A stretch of DNA of 64,000 bases from Streptomyces sp. R28. Its GTDB lineage: Bacteria; Actinomycetota; Actinomycetes; Streptomycetales; Streptomycetaceae. How positions within the stretch are numbered: the first letter of the stretch is position 1; each line of letters opens with the position of its first letter. The notes below the pieces were generated by a model. That model saw nothing but the letters and a program-made list of their open reading frames with translations. It searched no databases and was not told where the DNA came from. Below are positions 1 to 9,145 of the stretch, one piece after another. Position numbers and translations under genes: made by a program. The DNA lies in the NCBI RefSeq assembly GCF_041052385.1, contig NZ_CP163439.1:1488001-1552000 (forward strand), given 5' to 3'.

Positions 1-480
1 GCGGGCGATGAGGATGGCCCAGCGGGAGTTGTGCGCGCCGGACGTCCACACCTTCTGCCCGTTGACGACCCATCCGTCGCCCTCACGGACGGCCCGGGTC
101 CCCAGCGCGGCGAGGTCGGAGCCGGCGCCGGGCTCGCTGAACAGCTGGCACCAGACTTCCTCCCCCACCCACAGCGGCCGCAGATAGCGCTGCTTCTGCT
201 CCTCGGTGCCGTACTTGAGGATCGTCGGGGCGGCCATGCCGAGCCCGATGCCATTGCGGCGCGAGTCGTTGTCGGGGGCTCCGGCGGCCTCCAGTTCGGC
301 GTCCACGACGACCTGGAGCGAGCGCGGGGCACCCAGTCCGCCGAGGCCCTCGGGGTAGTGCACCCACGCAAGACCCGCGTCGAAGCGGGCGCGCAGGAAT
401 TCCAGGCGGTCGGTGGTGGCCGGCGGGTGTACGGCGAGCAGCTCCGCCGTACGGCGGCGCAGTTCGGCGGCGTCGATCAT
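1..480 (-). CDS. Acyl-CoA dehydrogenase, partial (C-terminus outside window)
   Basis: FAD flavoenzyme predicted to oxidise an acyl-CoA at the alpha-beta carbons. Only the first 160 codons are present; the gene leaves the window at base 1. The visible part has the family's middle-domain signatures: a QLFSEPGAGSDLA stretch (flavin/substrate loop) followed by WVVNGQKVWTSGAH. The ATG at 480-478 overlaps the TGA of the upstream quinone oxidoreductase gene (ATGA), so the two are probably translationally coupled. Substrate chain length cannot be told without the C-terminal catalytic region. Confidence 0.9.
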   Translation of the reverse strand, partial: MIDAAELRRRTAELLAVHPPATTDRLEFLRARFDAGLAWVHYPEGLGGLGAPRSLQVVVDAELEAAGAPDNDSRRNGIGLGMAAPTILKYGTEEQKQRYLRPLWVGEEVWCQLFSEPGAGSDLAALGTRAVREGDGWVVNGQKVWTSGAHNSRWAILIAR

Positions 481-1454
481 GCCGCTCCTCCTTCGGTGAG
501 TCCCGGGATCACGGCGACGCGCCCCGTGGTGACGCCGTCGGCGACCCGCTGCACGGCGGCCGCGGCCCCGCCCAGCGGCACGCGCTCGCTCACCAGCGGC
601 TTGATCGCGCCGCGGGCGGCCAGGTCGGTGAGCTGCTCGTGGCAGTGCTGGATCAGCTTCGGGTTCTTGGTGTTGTACAGGCCCCAGTGCAGGCCGAGGA
701 TCGAGTAGTTCTTCACCAGGGCGTGGTTGAGCCCGGGGCTGGGGATCGTGCCGCTGGCGAAGCCGACGACCACGATCCGCCCCTCGAAGGCGACGACCTT
801 GGTGGACTGGGCATAGGCCTCGCCGCCGACGGGGTCGTAGATGACGTCGGCGCCCCGGCCGCCGGTGGCTTCCTTCACGGCCGCGATGACGTCCTCGGCA
901 CGCCGGTCGATGACGACGTCGCAGCCCAGTTCCCTGGCCACGGCCGCCTTCTCGGCCCCGCCCACGACACCGACGACCCGCGCACCGGCCGCCTTGCCGA
1001 GCTGCACGGCCGCGCTGCCGACCCCTCCGGCGGCAGCGTGGACCAGCAGCGTCTCGCCGGCTTCCAGTCCGGCCCGCCGGTGCAGACCGAACCAGCCGGT
1101 CTGGTAGCCGATGTGCAGGGCGGCGGCCTCGGCGTCGTCCAGCGCGTCGGGCGCGGGCAGGAGTGCGGCGGCGTCCGCGACGGTGTACTCGGCGAAACCG
1201 CCGAACGGCAGCACGGGGTTGGCGAGCACGCGGCGCCCGTCCTCGGTCTCGCCGCAGATCTCCACACCCGGCGTGAACGGCAGCGGCGGCCTGACCTGGT
1301 ACTGCCCCCGGCACAGCAGCGCGTCCGGGAAGTTGATGTTCGCGGCACGTACCTTCAGCAGGACCTGGCCGTCACCGGGCGTGGGCGTCTCGATGTCCTC
1401 GAGGCGCATCACCTCACTCGGCTCGCCGTTCTCGTGCACTTGCCATGCCTGCAT
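477..1454 (-). CDS. NADPH:quinone oxidoreductase / zinc-free MDR alcohol dehydrogenase family
   Basis: A 325-residue medium-chain reductase of the quinone oxidoreductase type, predicted to transfer hydride from NADPH to a quinone or enoyl-type acceptor. The N-terminal GroES-like half (about 1-120) is followed by a Rossmann half with the nucleotide motif LVHAAAGGVGSAAVQLGKAAG near 140-160. The structural-zinc cysteine cluster of true alcohol dehydrogenases is absent. The start is supported by GGAGG upstream of the ATG at 1454. It is first in a two-gene unit with the acyl-CoA dehydrogenase (4-base overlap), which suggests a shared role in acyl or quinone redox chemistry (inference). Confidence 0.9.
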   Translation of the reverse strand: MQAWQVHENGEPSEVMRLEDIETPTPGDGQVLLKVRAANINFPDALLCRGQYQVRPPLPFTPGVEICGETEDGRRVLANPVLPFGGFAEYTVADAAALLPAPDALDDAEAAALHIGYQTGWFGLHRRAGLEAGETLLVHAAAGGVGSAAVQLGKAAGARVVGVVGGAEKAAVARELGCDVVIDRRAEDVIAAVKEATGGRGADVIYDPVGGEAYAQSTKVVAFEGRIVVVGFASGTIPSPGLNHALVKNYSILGLHWGLYNTKNPKLIQHCHEQLTDLAARGAIKPLVSERVPLGGAAAAVQRVADGVTTGRVAVIPGLTEGGAA

Positions 1455-1506
1455 GCGGGGCCTCCACGGGGGACTGCTGCGTCTGACCGGGGTCGGTTCG
1501 CATACT

Positions 1507-1518
1507 AAGCGGTCGCTT
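1507..1518. promoter_or_regulatory. Inverted repeat AAGCG-GT-CGCTT, candidate TetR-type operator
   Basis: The perfect 5-bp-arm palindrome AAGCGGTCGCTT lies about 50 bp upstream of the quinone oxidoreductase start. Sites of this form are common TetR-family operators before acyl-CoA dehydrogenase operons in actinobacteria. The cognate regulator is not identified; no TetR gene is adjacent, so it may be encoded elsewhere. Confidence 0.45.
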
Positions 1519-1558
1519 GCTCATCAGGGAACACTCCGCCGGGGAACAGTCGCGTCCG

Positions 1559-2137
1559 TCACGCTTTCCGGGGACGCGCCCGTACGTGCATCCGCTCCCC
1601 CTGCGGCCCGAACAGGCTCAGGAACTCCGCCGGCCCCTCCCCCGTCGACCCGAACCAGTGCGGCACCCGCGTGTCGAACTCGGCCGCCTCCCCTGCCGTG
1701 AGCACCACGTCGTGCTCGCCCAGCACGACCCGCAACCGGCCGGCCAGCACGTACAGCCACTCGTACCCCTCATGGGTGCGCGGCTCGGGCTCTTCCCTGC
1801 GTTCCGGAACCAGCACCTTGAAGGCCTGGAGGCCACCGGGCTGGCGGGTGAGCGGCCAGTAGGTGCGTCCGTGTCGCACGAGAGGCTCGGCCTTCACCCG
1901 CGGATCCCCCACCGGCGGCGTCCCGACGAGCTCGTCCAGCGGCACCTGGTGAGCCTGCGCGATCGGCAGCAGCAGTTCCAGGCTGGGCTTGCGCAGACCG
2001 GACTCCAGCCGGGACAGGGTGCTGACGGAGATGCCGGTCCTCTCGGACAGCGCCGCGAGGGTCACCTCCCGGTCCTTGCGCAGCCTCCTGAGCCGCGGCC
2101 CCACTTCGGCCAGAACGTCGTCGGTACTCATGGCCAT
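1559..2137 (-). CDS. XRE-family regulator with C-terminal cupin domain
   Basis: A 192-residue DNA-binding protein. The helix-turn-helix occupies about residues 12-65 (RLRRLRKDREVTLAALSERT, then SVSTLSRLESG). The C-terminal cupin (about 110-185; HEGYEWLYVLAGRL, PHWFGS) is expected to bind a small ligand. ATG codons occur at 2137 and 2131; neither has a clear ribosome site, so the transcript may be leaderless. It is divergent from the FAD oxidoreductase gene at 2209, and such XRE-cupin proteins usually regulate the adjacent divergent gene and themselves (family knowledge). Confidence 0.9.
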   Translation of the reverse strand: MAMSTDDVLAEVGPRLRRLRKDREVTLAALSERTGISVSTLSRLESGLRKPSLELLLPIAQAHQVPLDELVGTPPVGDPRVKAEPLVRHGRTYWPLTRQPGGLQAFKVLVPERREEPEPRTHEGYEWLYVLAGRLRVVLGEHDVVLTAGEAAEFDTRVPHWFGSTGEGPAEFLSLFGPQGERMHVRARPRKA

Positions 2138-2138
2138 A

Positions 2139-2158
2139 TTGCAGAATCGGCAAAGCCG
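2139..2158. promoter_or_regulatory. Overlapping inverted repeats between the XRE-cupin and FAD oxidoreductase genes
   Basis: The 70-bp divergent gap holds TTGC-N7-GCAA (2139-2153) overlapped by CGGC-AAA-GCCG (2148-2158). The position directly upstream of the XRE-cupin start suits an autoregulatory operator. The assignment is by position and symmetry only. Confidence 0.35.
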
Positions 2159-2208
2159 TTTGTCAATCCCGCGGCTGTGGAGCCACGGTCGTCGTGGAGG
2201 TGGTCACC

Positions 2209-3192
2209 ATGACCGAGAAGGACACCGAGAAGGACACCGGCAGGGACACCGAGCGGTACGAAGTCGTGGTCGTCGGAGGCGGCGCGGCCGGCCTGTCCGC
2301 CGCCCTCGTCCTGGGCCGCGCCCGGCGCCGCACCCTGGTCGTCGACGCCGGCGAGCCACGCAACGCGCCCGCCGCCCATATGCAGGGCTATCTGTCCCGG
2401 GACGGCATGCCGCCCGCCGAGTTCCTGACCGTCGGACGCGAGGAGATCGCGCGGTACGGCGTCGAGCTGGTCCGGGACCGGGCGGTGGACGTCTCGCGCG
2501 GCGAGGGCTTCGCGGTCGCGCTGGCGAGTGGACGGCACGTGCACGCCCGAAGGCTCGTCATCGCCACCGGCCTCAAGGACGAGCTGCCGGACGTCCCCGG
2601 CGTCGCCGAGCGGTTCGGCAGGGATGTGCTGCACTGCCCGTACTGCCACGGCTGGGAGGTCCGCGACCAGGCCTTCGGCGTGCTGGCGACGACCCCTCAG
2701 AGCGTGCACCAGGCCCTCATGGTGTCGCAGTGGTCGAAGGACGTGACCTTCTTCCTGCACGAGGTCGCCGAGTCCGATCTGTCGGACGACGACCTGCGCA
2801 GGCTTGCCGCGGCCGGGGTGAAGGTGGTCCCCGGCGAGGTGGCCGGGCTCGTGATCGAGGACGACCGGCTCACGGGCGTACGCCTCGCAGGGGGCACCTC
2901 ATCTGGAGGAGACACCGTGCACGCGCGCGAGGTGCTGTTCGTCGCGCCCCGCGCGGTGCCGCAGACCCAGCTGCTGGAGAAGCTCGGCGCCGACCTGACG
3001 GAGACCCCCTTCGGCTCGTATCCGGTCGTCGACCCGACAGGGCTCACCTCGGTGCCAGGCGTCTGGGCGGTAGGCAACGCGATGGGTTTCTCCGAGCAGG
3101 TCGTGAACGCGGCGGCGGGCGGTTACCGAGCGGGGGCTTTCATCAACGGGGAGCTGCTGATGACGGCCTTGGACGCGGCGGCCCCCCGCTGA
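2209..3192 (+). CDS. NAD(P)/FAD-dependent oxidoreductase, thioredoxin-reductase-like
   Basis: A 327-residue flavoprotein with an N-terminal FAD dinucleotide fold (VVVGGGAAGLSAA, about 19-32), a CPYC redox pair (C143/C146) and a C-terminal AVGNAMGF segment matching the second FAD contact of thioredoxin reductases. It presumably reduces a disulfide or small electrophile with NAD(P)H; the partner is unknown. The ATG at 2209 is preferred over an in-frame GTG at 2194 because GGAGGTGG sits 5 bases upstream of it. Divergent from the XRE-cupin gene, probably its target. The N-terminal repeat of acidic/Lys residues (EKDTEKDTGRDTE) is unusual but short. Confidence 0.9.
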   Translation: MTEKDTEKDTGRDTERYEVVVVGGGAAGLSAALVLGRARRRTLVVDAGEPRNAPAAHMQGYLSRDGMPPAEFLTVGREEIARYGVELVRDRAVDVSRGEGFAVALASGRHVHARRLVIATGLKDELPDVPGVAERFGRDVLHCPYCHGWEVRDQAFGVLATTPQSVHQALMVSQWSKDVTFFLHEVAESDLSDDDLRRLAAAGVKVVPGEVAGLVIEDDRLTGVRLAGGTSSGGDTVHAREVLFVAPRAVPQTQLLEKLGADLTETPFGSYPVVDPTGLTSVPGVWAVGNAMGFSEQVVNAAAGGYRAGAFINGELLMTALDAAAPR

Positions 3193-3195
3193 GCC

Positions 3196-3310
3196 CCTCG
3201 CGAAGCAGGCTGCGGTTCGGCAGCGCCCCAAAGGGGCGGGGGGCTGTATCGATATGCGGCTCCGCCGCGTGGGCGCGACCAGCCACGACGGACCCGCAGA
3301 CGATCGAGGA
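3196..3310. repeat. Dispersed intergenic repeat, copy A
   Basis: About 115 bp between the FAD oxidoreductase stop and the DNA ligase gene. It contains GGCTGCGGTTCGGCAG, a GCCCC-AAA-GGGGC hairpin, the short hairpin GCGGC-TCC-GCCGC and then GCGACCAGCCACGACGG followed by CAGACGATCGA. Related sequence recurs at 9929-10020 and 21655-21740. No ORF is convincing here. It could act as a terminator for the upstream gene, but its modular reuse elsewhere suggests a mobile or structural repeat. Confidence 0.8.
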
Positions 3311-3373
3311 CCCATCGCGGCAATAGCCGTTCGTCCGGGTGAAATCCAGCGGAGCGCGTCGCACCATGGCTGC

Positions 3374-4912
3374 ATGCTGCTCACCCGGCTGGCCCATGTG
3401 TCCCAGGAGGTCGCCGCGACCTCGGCGCGGTCCCGGAAGATCGCTCTGCTCGCGGAGCTGTTCCGGGGCGCCGAGGCGGACGACGTGCCGATCGTCATCC
3501 CGTATCTGGCGGGGCGCCTGCCACAGGGGCGGCTCGGCATCGGCTGGAAGGTGCTGAGCCGCCCGGTCACCCCGGCCGCCGAGCCGACCCTCACCGTGCG
3601 CGAGGTGGACGCGCGACTGACCGAGCTCGGCAAGGTGTCCGGCACGGGCTCACAGGCCGAACGGGCCCGCCTGGTGGGCGAGTTGATGGCTGCGGCCACG
3701 GAGGGCGAGCAGCGCTTCCTGCTCGGGCTGCTCACCGGCGAGGTGCGGCAGGGCGCCCTGGACGCCGTGGCGGTGGAGGGCCTGGCCCAGGCGACGGAGG
3801 CACCGTCGGCGGACGTCCGGCGGGCGGTGATGCTCGCCGGGTCGCTCCAGACGGTGGCCGAGGCCCTGCTCTCCGAGGGCCCCGCCGCCCTCGCCCGCTT
3901 CCGGCTCACCGTGGGCCGCCCGGTGCTGCCGATGCTGGCGCACAGCGCCTCGTCGGTGGCGGAGGCGGTCGACAAGCTCGACGCCTGCGCGGTCGAGGAG
4001 AAACTGGACGGCATCCGCGTCCAGCTGCACCGCGACGGCGACACCGTACGGATCTACACCCGCACCCTGGACGACATCACCGACCGCCTCCCCGAACTCA
4101 CCGCGACAGCAAGGGAGTTGCGAGGGGAGCGCTTCATCCTGGACGGCGAGGTCATCGCCTTCGACGACGCGGGCCGCCCCCGCTCCTTCCAGGAGACCGC
4201 GGGCCGCGTCGGCTCCCGCGTGGACGTGGCGACGGCGGCGAAGGAGGTCCCCGTCTCCCCCGTCTTCTTCGACGTCCTGTCGGTCGACGACCGCGACCTG
4301 CTCGACCTGCCGTTCACCGAGCGGCACGCGGAACTGGCGCGGCTGGTCCCCGAGCCGATGCGGGTGCGCCGCACGCTGGTGTCCGGCCCCGAGGGCCTCG
4401 CGCAGGCCGAGGGCTTCCTCGCCGAGACCCTAGAACGCGGGCACGAGGGCGTGGTCGTCAAGGCCCTGGACGCCCCCTACAGCGCGGGCCGGCGCGGTGC
4501 CGCCTGGCTGAAGGTCAAGCCCGTCCACACCCTCGACCTGGTGGTGCTGGCCGCCGAATGGGGCCACGGCCGCAGAACCGGCAAGCTCTCCAACCTCCAC
4601 CTGGGCGCCCGCACCGCGGACGGCGGTTTCGCCATGCTCGGCAAGACCTTCAAGGGCATGACCGACGCGATGCTGACCTGGCAGACCGAGCGCTTCCAGG
4701 AGCTGGCCGTGGAGGACAACGGCTGGGTGGTGACCGTACGCCCGGAACTCGTCGTCGAGATCGCCTACGACGGCCTGCAGCGCTCCACCCGCTACCCGGC
4801 CGGCGTCACCCTCCGCTTCGCGCGCGTGGTCCGCTACCGCGAGGACAAGCGGCCGGAGGAGGCCGACACGGTCGAGACCCTGCTGGCCGCGCACCCCGAG
4901 GTGAAGCCATGA
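3374..4912 (+). CDS. ATP-dependent DNA ligase (LigB-type)
   Basis: A 512-residue ligase that seals DNA nicks through a ligase-adenylate. The N-terminal DNA-binding domain (about 1-180) precedes the adenylation domain: motif I is EEKLDGIRVQ with nucleophile Lys210, followed by RTLDDITDRLPE, the LDGEVIAFD motif and GVVVKALDAPY. An OB-fold C-terminus ends in ARVVRYREDK. The ATG at 3374 gives the usual length; an upstream in-frame extension runs into repeat A and is unlikely to be coding. A Nudix gene follows immediately. Streptomyces also carry an essential NAD-dependent ligase, so this is probably an auxiliary repair ligase (inference). Confidence 0.93.
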   Translation: MLLTRLAHVSQEVAATSARSRKIALLAELFRGAEADDVPIVIPYLAGRLPQGRLGIGWKVLSRPVTPAAEPTLTVREVDARLTELGKVSGTGSQAERARLVGELMAAATEGEQRFLLGLLTGEVRQGALDAVAVEGLAQATEAPSADVRRAVMLAGSLQTVAEALLSEGPAALARFRLTVGRPVLPMLAHSASSVAEAVDKLDACAVEEKLDGIRVQLHRDGDTVRIYTRTLDDITDRLPELTATARELRGERFILDGEVIAFDDAGRPRSFQETAGRVGSRVDVATAAKEVPVSPVFFDVLSVDDRDLLDLPFTERHAELARLVPEPMRVRRTLVSGPEGLAQAEGFLAETLERGHEGVVVKALDAPYSAGRRGAAWLKVKPVHTLDLVVLAAEWGHGRRTGKLSNLHLGARTADGGFAMLGKTFKGMTDAMLTWQTERFQELAVEDNGWVVTVRPELVVEIAYDGLQRSTRYPAGVTLRFARVVRYREDKRPEEADTVETLLAAHPEVKP

Positions 4913-4928
4913 CCGCGGAGGTGAAGCC

Positions 4929-5402
4929 GTGACGTCGTCCCGCGGGAAGCACAGCGCGGGCCTGCTGCTCTTCCGCCACACCGACGACGGCCTGGAAGTG
5001 TTGCTCGGCCATATGGGCGGCCCGTTCTTCGCCAAGCGCGACGCCGGGGCATGGACGGTCCCGAAGGGCGAGTACGACCCCGAGGAGCCCGCCTGGGAGG
5101 CGGCCCGCCGTGAGTTCCAGGAGGAGCTGGGGCTGGCGCCGCCGGACGGGGAGGCCGTACCGCTCGGCGAGGTCAGACAGTCGGGCGGCAAGATCGTCAC
5201 GGTGTGGGCGGTGGAGGCCGACCTCGACCCGGCGACGGTCGTCCCCGGCACCTTCGTGATGGAGTGGCCGCCGCGCTCGGGGCAGACACGGGAGTTCCCG
5301 GAGCTGGACCGGGTGCAGTGGCTGGGCGTGGACCGGGCGCGCGAGCTGATCGTCAAGGCCCAGGCCACGTTTCTCGACCGGCTGGCGGAGCACTCGGCCT
5401 GA
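4929..5402 (+). CDS. Nudix hydrolase
   Basis: A 157-residue hydrolase of nucleoside-diphosphate-linked compounds. The Nudix box GEYDPEEPAWEAARREFQEE matches G-x5-E-x7-REUXEEXGU, including the metal-binding REFQEELG core. The GTG at 4929 is preceded by GGAGGTG. It begins 16 bases after the DNA ligase stop, so the two are likely co-transcribed. It resembles small Nudix proteins annotated as NTP pyrophosphohydrolases; the substrate cannot be inferred from sequence. The pairing with a ligase hints at nucleotide-pool cleaning or repair (inference). Confidence 0.9.
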   Translation: MTSSRGKHSAGLLLFRHTDDGLEVLLGHMGGPFFAKRDAGAWTVPKGEYDPEEPAWEAARREFQEELGLAPPDGEAVPLGEVRQSGGKIVTVWAVEADLDPATVVPGTFVMEWPPRSGQTREFPELDRVQWLGVDRARELIVKAQATFLDRLAEHSA

Positions 5403-5478
5403 GCGGCCGTACACGCGTTGCGGTACCCACCACCTCGCGCGAAGGTCGAAGCATCAGCCCGCTCCCAGGAGGTCGGTC

Positions 5479-6873
5479 ATGCCCATCGCAACGGTGAACC
5501 CGGCGAACGGCGAGACGCTCAAGACGTACGAGGCCATGGGCGCCGAGGAGATCGAGCGCCGGCTCCAGCTCGCCGAGGCCACGTTCCGCACGTACCGGAT
5601 GACGAGCTTCGTCGACCGTGGGCGCCTGCTGCTCCAGGCCGCGAATCTCCTGGAAGGGGACCAGCAGGACATCGCCCGGGTGATGACCACCGAGATGGGC
5701 AAGCCCATCAAGCAGGCGCGCGCGGAGGTCGCCAAGTGCGCCAAGGCGATGCGCTGGTACGCCGACCACGCCGAGGAGCTGCTCGCCGACGAGGAGCCGG
5801 CCGAGTCCGACGTGAAGGACTCGGGCGCCTCCCGGGTGCGGGTGCGCTATCGCCCGCTGGGCCCGGTGCTGGCGGTGATGCCGTGGAACTTCCCCCTCTG
5901 GCAGGTGATCCGCTTCGCGGCCCCGGCGCTGATGGCGGGCAACGTCGGCCTCCTCAAACACGCCTCGAACGTCCCCCAGACCGCCCTGTACCTGGAGGAC
6001 CTGTTCCACCGCGCGGGCTACACCGAGGGCTGCTTCCAGACCCTGCTCATCGGCTCCGGACAGGTGGACGAGATTCTGCGCGACGACCGCGTCAAGGCGG
6101 CCACGCTGACCGGCAGCGAGCCGGCCGGCCGCGCGGTCGCCGCCACCGCCGGGGAGATGATCAAGAAGACGGTGCTGGAACTGGGCGGCAGCGACCCGTA
6201 CGTCGTCATGCCGTCGGCCGACCTCGACCGTGCCGCGCAGACCGCGGTGACCGCGCGGGTGCAGAACACCGGGCAGTCGTGCATCGCCGCCAAGCGGTTC
6301 ATCGTGCACACGGACGTCTACGACGCCTTCGCCGAACGGTTCGTCGAGGGCATGAAGGCGCTGGTGGTCGGTGACCCGATGCAGGAGGAGACGGAGGTCG
6401 GCCCGCTGTCGAGCGAGAAGGGGCGAGCCGATCTGGAGGAACTCGTCGACGACGCCCGGCGCAGCGGAGCGGCCGTGCTGTGCGGCGGTCACCAGCTCCG
6501 CCGGCCCGAACTGCCGGGCTGGTACTACACGCCCACCGTCCTCGCCGACATCACCCGCGAGATGCGGATCCACCGGGAGGAGGCGTTCGGCCCGGTCGCC
6601 ACGCTGTACCGGGCGGGCGATCTGGACGAGGCGGTACTGATCGCCAACGACTCGCCCTTCGGGCTGAGTTCGAACGTGTGGACGCGCGACGAGGCCGAGG
6701 TCGACCGGTTCGTACGGGATCTGGAGGCCGGGAGTGTGTACGTCAACGGCATGACGGCGTCCCATCCGGCGTTCCCGTTCGGCGGCGTGAAGCGCTCCGG
6801 GTACGGGCGTGAGCTGTCCGGGCACGGAATCCGCGAGTTCTGCAACATCACTACCGTTTGGCACGGTGCGTGA
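5479..6873 (+). CDS. NAD(P)-dependent aldehyde dehydrogenase, succinate-semialdehyde-dehydrogenase-like
   Basis: A 464-residue ALDH-superfamily enzyme oxidising an aldehyde to an acid. General base Glu234 lies in VLELGGSDP and nucleophile Cys268 in NTGQSCIAAKR, with the expected 34-residue spacing. The MPWNFPLWQ and EEAFGPVA motifs are also present. The closest family is short succinate-semialdehyde dehydrogenases (GabD-like), which links it to GABA/putrescine breakdown. AGGAGG precedes the ATG. It stands alone between the Nudix gene and a small conserved gene. Confidence 0.88.
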   Translation: MPIATVNPANGETLKTYEAMGAEEIERRLQLAEATFRTYRMTSFVDRGRLLLQAANLLEGDQQDIARVMTTEMGKPIKQARAEVAKCAKAMRWYADHAEELLADEEPAESDVKDSGASRVRVRYRPLGPVLAVMPWNFPLWQVIRFAAPALMAGNVGLLKHASNVPQTALYLEDLFHRAGYTEGCFQTLLIGSGQVDEILRDDRVKAATLTGSEPAGRAVAATAGEMIKKTVLELGGSDPYVVMPSADLDRAAQTAVTARVQNTGQSCIAAKRFIVHTDVYDAFAERFVEGMKALVVGDPMQEETEVGPLSSEKGRADLEELVDDARRSGAAVLCGGHQLRRPELPGWYYTPTVLADITREMRIHREEAFGPVATLYRAGDLDEAVLIANDSPFGLSSNVWTRDEAEVDRFVRDLEAGSVYVNGMTASHPAFPFGGVKRSGYGRELSGHGIREFCNITTVWHGA

Positions 6874-6898
6874 ACGCTGCGGAGCTACGATCCCGGGT

Positions 6899-7135
6899 GT
6901 GAACCGCGAAGTGACTCTGCCGCTGATCGTCGATGCCCACGGAACCTTGCAGGTGGCTGCGGCCGATGTGAGCAAGTTGCTGCGCACGGTGGGTGGTCGG
7001 TGGCTGCACCTCGTCGAGGCGGGGGAGGACGGGCTCGACGAGGACACGGTGGCCGCGCTGACCATCGAGCTGGCGAAGCTCGCGGATCGGATCGATGTGG
7101 CGTGCATCGCGCACAGCAGCGGGACTACGCCGTAG
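6899..7135 (+). CDS. Small conserved actinobacterial protein (DUF6213-like)
   Basis: A 78-residue protein from a GTG at 6899, starting 25 bases after the aldehyde dehydrogenase stop. Visible features are an N-terminal beta-rich stretch (VTLPLIVDAHGTLQVAA) and a C-terminal helix. I associate it with a small Streptomyces-restricted domain of unknown function; this is from memory. There are no catalytic motifs, signal peptide or membrane segment. Its 3' end overlaps the convergent TenA-like gene by 11 bases. Confidence 0.65.
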   Translation: MNREVTLPLIVDAHGTLQVAAADVSKLLRTVGGRWLHLVEAGEDGLDEDTVAALTIELAKLADRIDVACIAHSSGTTP

Positions 7136-7808
7136 GGGTCTCTGTGCGTTGCCCCAGCGTCGCCCAGAAAGTGCTCTCGTAACTCTGGAGCAGCCTTCCG
7201 TATGTGTGCGCGAGGTTCTCGTCCAGGTGGCCTGCGTCCAGTGCCGCCTGAACGGCGTCCGTCGCCCTCCGTTCCAGCTCCGGGGAGGGTTCCGCAAAGA
7301 AGTCGAAGAACGCGCAGGCCTCGTCCGTGAAGCCGTACCGGGTGCGCAGGGCCTCGGCGATCGTGGCGCAATAGCCGCCCCAGGCCGAGAAGTTGGCGGC
7401 GAGTGCCAGCACCACGTCGGCCGGGGAGGCGTTGAGTGCCAGCCAGGCCACATACGCGGGGTAGGCCTGACAGCCGGGCAGGGGCTCATACGTGCGGGCG
7501 CGCGCCTCGTCCACGCCGCACGCCTGACTGAATGCACCCAGGCGCTCCGCCGCCAGCGCCTCGCCCTCGGCGAGCAGGGTGAAGAAGGCGGCGGACTCGG
7601 GGGCCTCCGGGGCGGCGCGCAGGGCCAGATGGAGGAAGGCGCGGCGGTCGGCGGGGATCACCCAGCCCTGTTCGAGGGACAGGGCGGCCAGGGTGGTGGT
7701 GCGATCGGCCTCGCCTCTCGCGATCAGCGGCACGAGAGGGTTGGCCCGCGGGTCGGGGGCGAGCGCCGCCGTGGTCGTCGCCAGCAACTCCGTGGCCGTA
7801 CGCGTCAT
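7125..7808 (-). CDS. TenA/PqqC-like helical protein
   Basis: A 227-residue all-helical protein of the TENA/THI-4/PqqC fold; some members are thiaminases or haem oxygenase-like enzymes. Helical signatures include ESAAFFTLLAEGEALAAERL, ALAANFSAWGGYCATIAEAL and ACAFFDFFAEPSPELE. The ATG at 7808 is preferred over a longer form at 7847 because GGAGGA lies just upstream. No thiamin genes are nearby, so thiaminase activity is not assumed. It is followed convergently by the small DUF6213-like gene. Confidence 0.75.
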   Translation of the reverse strand: MTRTATELLATTTAALAPDPRANPLVPLIARGEADRTTTLAALSLEQGWVIPADRRAFLHLALRAAPEAPESAAFFTLLAEGEALAAERLGAFSQACGVDEARARTYEPLPGCQAYPAYVAWLALNASPADVVLALAANFSAWGGYCATIAEALRTRYGFTDEACAFFDFFAEPSPELERRATDAVQAALDAGHLDENLAHTYGRLLQSYESTFWATLGQRTETPTA

Positions 7809-7882
7809 GGCGTCCTCCGTCGACTCGGCTGCGGTCGACGCCTGCACACGCAGACCGCGTCGCCCGGCAGATCCCTGTGGCG

Positions 7883-9109
7883 CTACCGAATCGACATACC
7901 CGACAACGTACGGGCGATCACCAGTCGCTGGATCTCGCTCGTGCCCTCGAAGATCGTGTAGATCGCGGCATCGCGGTGCATCCGCTCCACCGGGTACTCC
8001 CGGGTGTAGCCGTTGCCGCCGAGGATCTGTATCGCCTGAGCCGTGACCTTCTTCGCCGTCTCACTGGCGAACAGCTTGGACATCGACCCCTCGGCCGCCG
8101 TGAACGGCTTCCCGTTGACCGCCATCCAGGACGCCCGCCACACCAGCAGCCGCGCGGCGTCGATCTGCGTCCGCATCTCGGCCAGCTGGAAGGCCACGCC
8201 CTGGTTGTCGATGATCGGCCGCCCGAACTGCTCGCGGGTCATCGCGTAGTCGAGGGCGACTTCGTACGCGGCGCGGGCCGTGCCGACGGCCATCGCGCCG
8301 ACGGCCGGCCGCGAAGCCTCGAACGTGGCCATCGCCGCGTTCTTCACACGCTCGCCACCCGCCTTGGCCCGCTCACGAGCCCGCGCCAGCCGCTCGTCCA
8401 GCTTCTCCTTGCCGCCCAGCAGGCAGGAGCCCGGCACCCGCACGTTGTCCAGGACGACCTCGGCGGTGTGCGAGGCACGGATGCCGTGCTTCTTGAACTT
8501 CTGGCCCTGGGCCAGGCCCGGCGTGTTCGGCGGGATGATGAAGGACGCATGGCCCTTGGAGCCCAGGTCCGGGTCGACGACCGCGACGACCACGTGGACG
8601 TTGGCGATGCCGCCGTTGGTCGCCCAGGTCTTCGTGCCGTTGATCACCCACTCGTCCTTGGCCTCGTCGTACACGGCACGCGTCCGCATCGAGGCCACGT
8701 CCGAGCCGGCGTCGGGCTCGGAGGAACAGAACGCGGCGAGCTTGACATCGTTGGCATCGCCGTACATCTGCGGCACCCAGGTGCCGATCTGCTCCTCGGT
8801 GCCGTTGGCCAGGACGCCGACGGCGGCGAGACCGGTGCCGACGATCGACAGGGCGATGCCCGCGTCACCCCAGAACAGCTCCTCCATCGCCGTGGGGATG
8901 CCGAGACCGGTCGGGTCGAAGTACTGCTGGGCGTAGAAGTCGAGCGAGTAGATGCCGACCTTCGCGGCCTCCTGGATGACCGGCCAGGGAGTTTCCTCAC
9001 GCTCGTCCCATTCGGCGGCCGCGGGGCGGATCACATCGGCGGCGAATCCGTGCAACCAGTCCCGGACCTCCTTCTGTTCGTCGTTGAGCTCCATGGTGAA
9101 CTCGGCCAT
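7883..9109 (-). CDS. Acyl-CoA dehydrogenase
   Basis: A complete 408-residue FAD enzyme predicted to dehydrogenate acyl-CoA and pass electrons to ETF. It contains the [17 protein letters not shown] flavin loop, [14 protein letters not shown], and near the C-terminus [21 protein letters not shown] followed by [10 protein letters not shown] with the probable catalytic Glu. GGAGGGG precedes the ATG at 9109. It is divergent from a TetR gene at 9284, and candidate operators lie between them. Fatty or branched-chain acyl-CoA oxidation is likely; the exact substrate is unknown. Confidence 0.93.
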   Translation of the reverse strand: MAEFTMELNDEQKEVRDWLHGFAADVIRPAAAEWDEREETPWPVIQEAAKVGIYSLDFYAQQYFDPTGLGIPTAMEELFWGDAGIALSIVGTGLAAVGVLANGTEEQIGTWVPQMYGDANDVKLAAFCSSEPDAGSDVASMRTRAVYDEAKDEWVINGTKTWATNGGIANVHVVVAVVDPDLGSKGHASFIIPPNTPGLAQGQKFKKHGIRASHTAEVVLDNVRVPGSCLLGGKEKLDERLARARERAKAGGERVKNAAMATFEASRPAVGAMAVGTARAAYEVALDYAMTREQFGRPIIDNQGVAFQLAEMRTQIDAARLLVWRASWMAVNGKPFTAAEGSMSKLFASETAKKVTAQAIQILGGNGYTREYPVERMHRDAAIYTIFEGTSEIQRLVIARTLSGMSIR

Positions 9110-9145
9110 GACCCCTCCAGCGGCGTACGTGCATGCTTGATGCTT

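Noticed and set aside
31..1508. Open plus-strand frames opposite the acyl-CoA dehydrogenase and quinone oxidoreductase genes
   Set aside because: They mirror minus-strand genes with clear motifs; translations are Arg/Gly/Ala-rich and lack ribosome sites.
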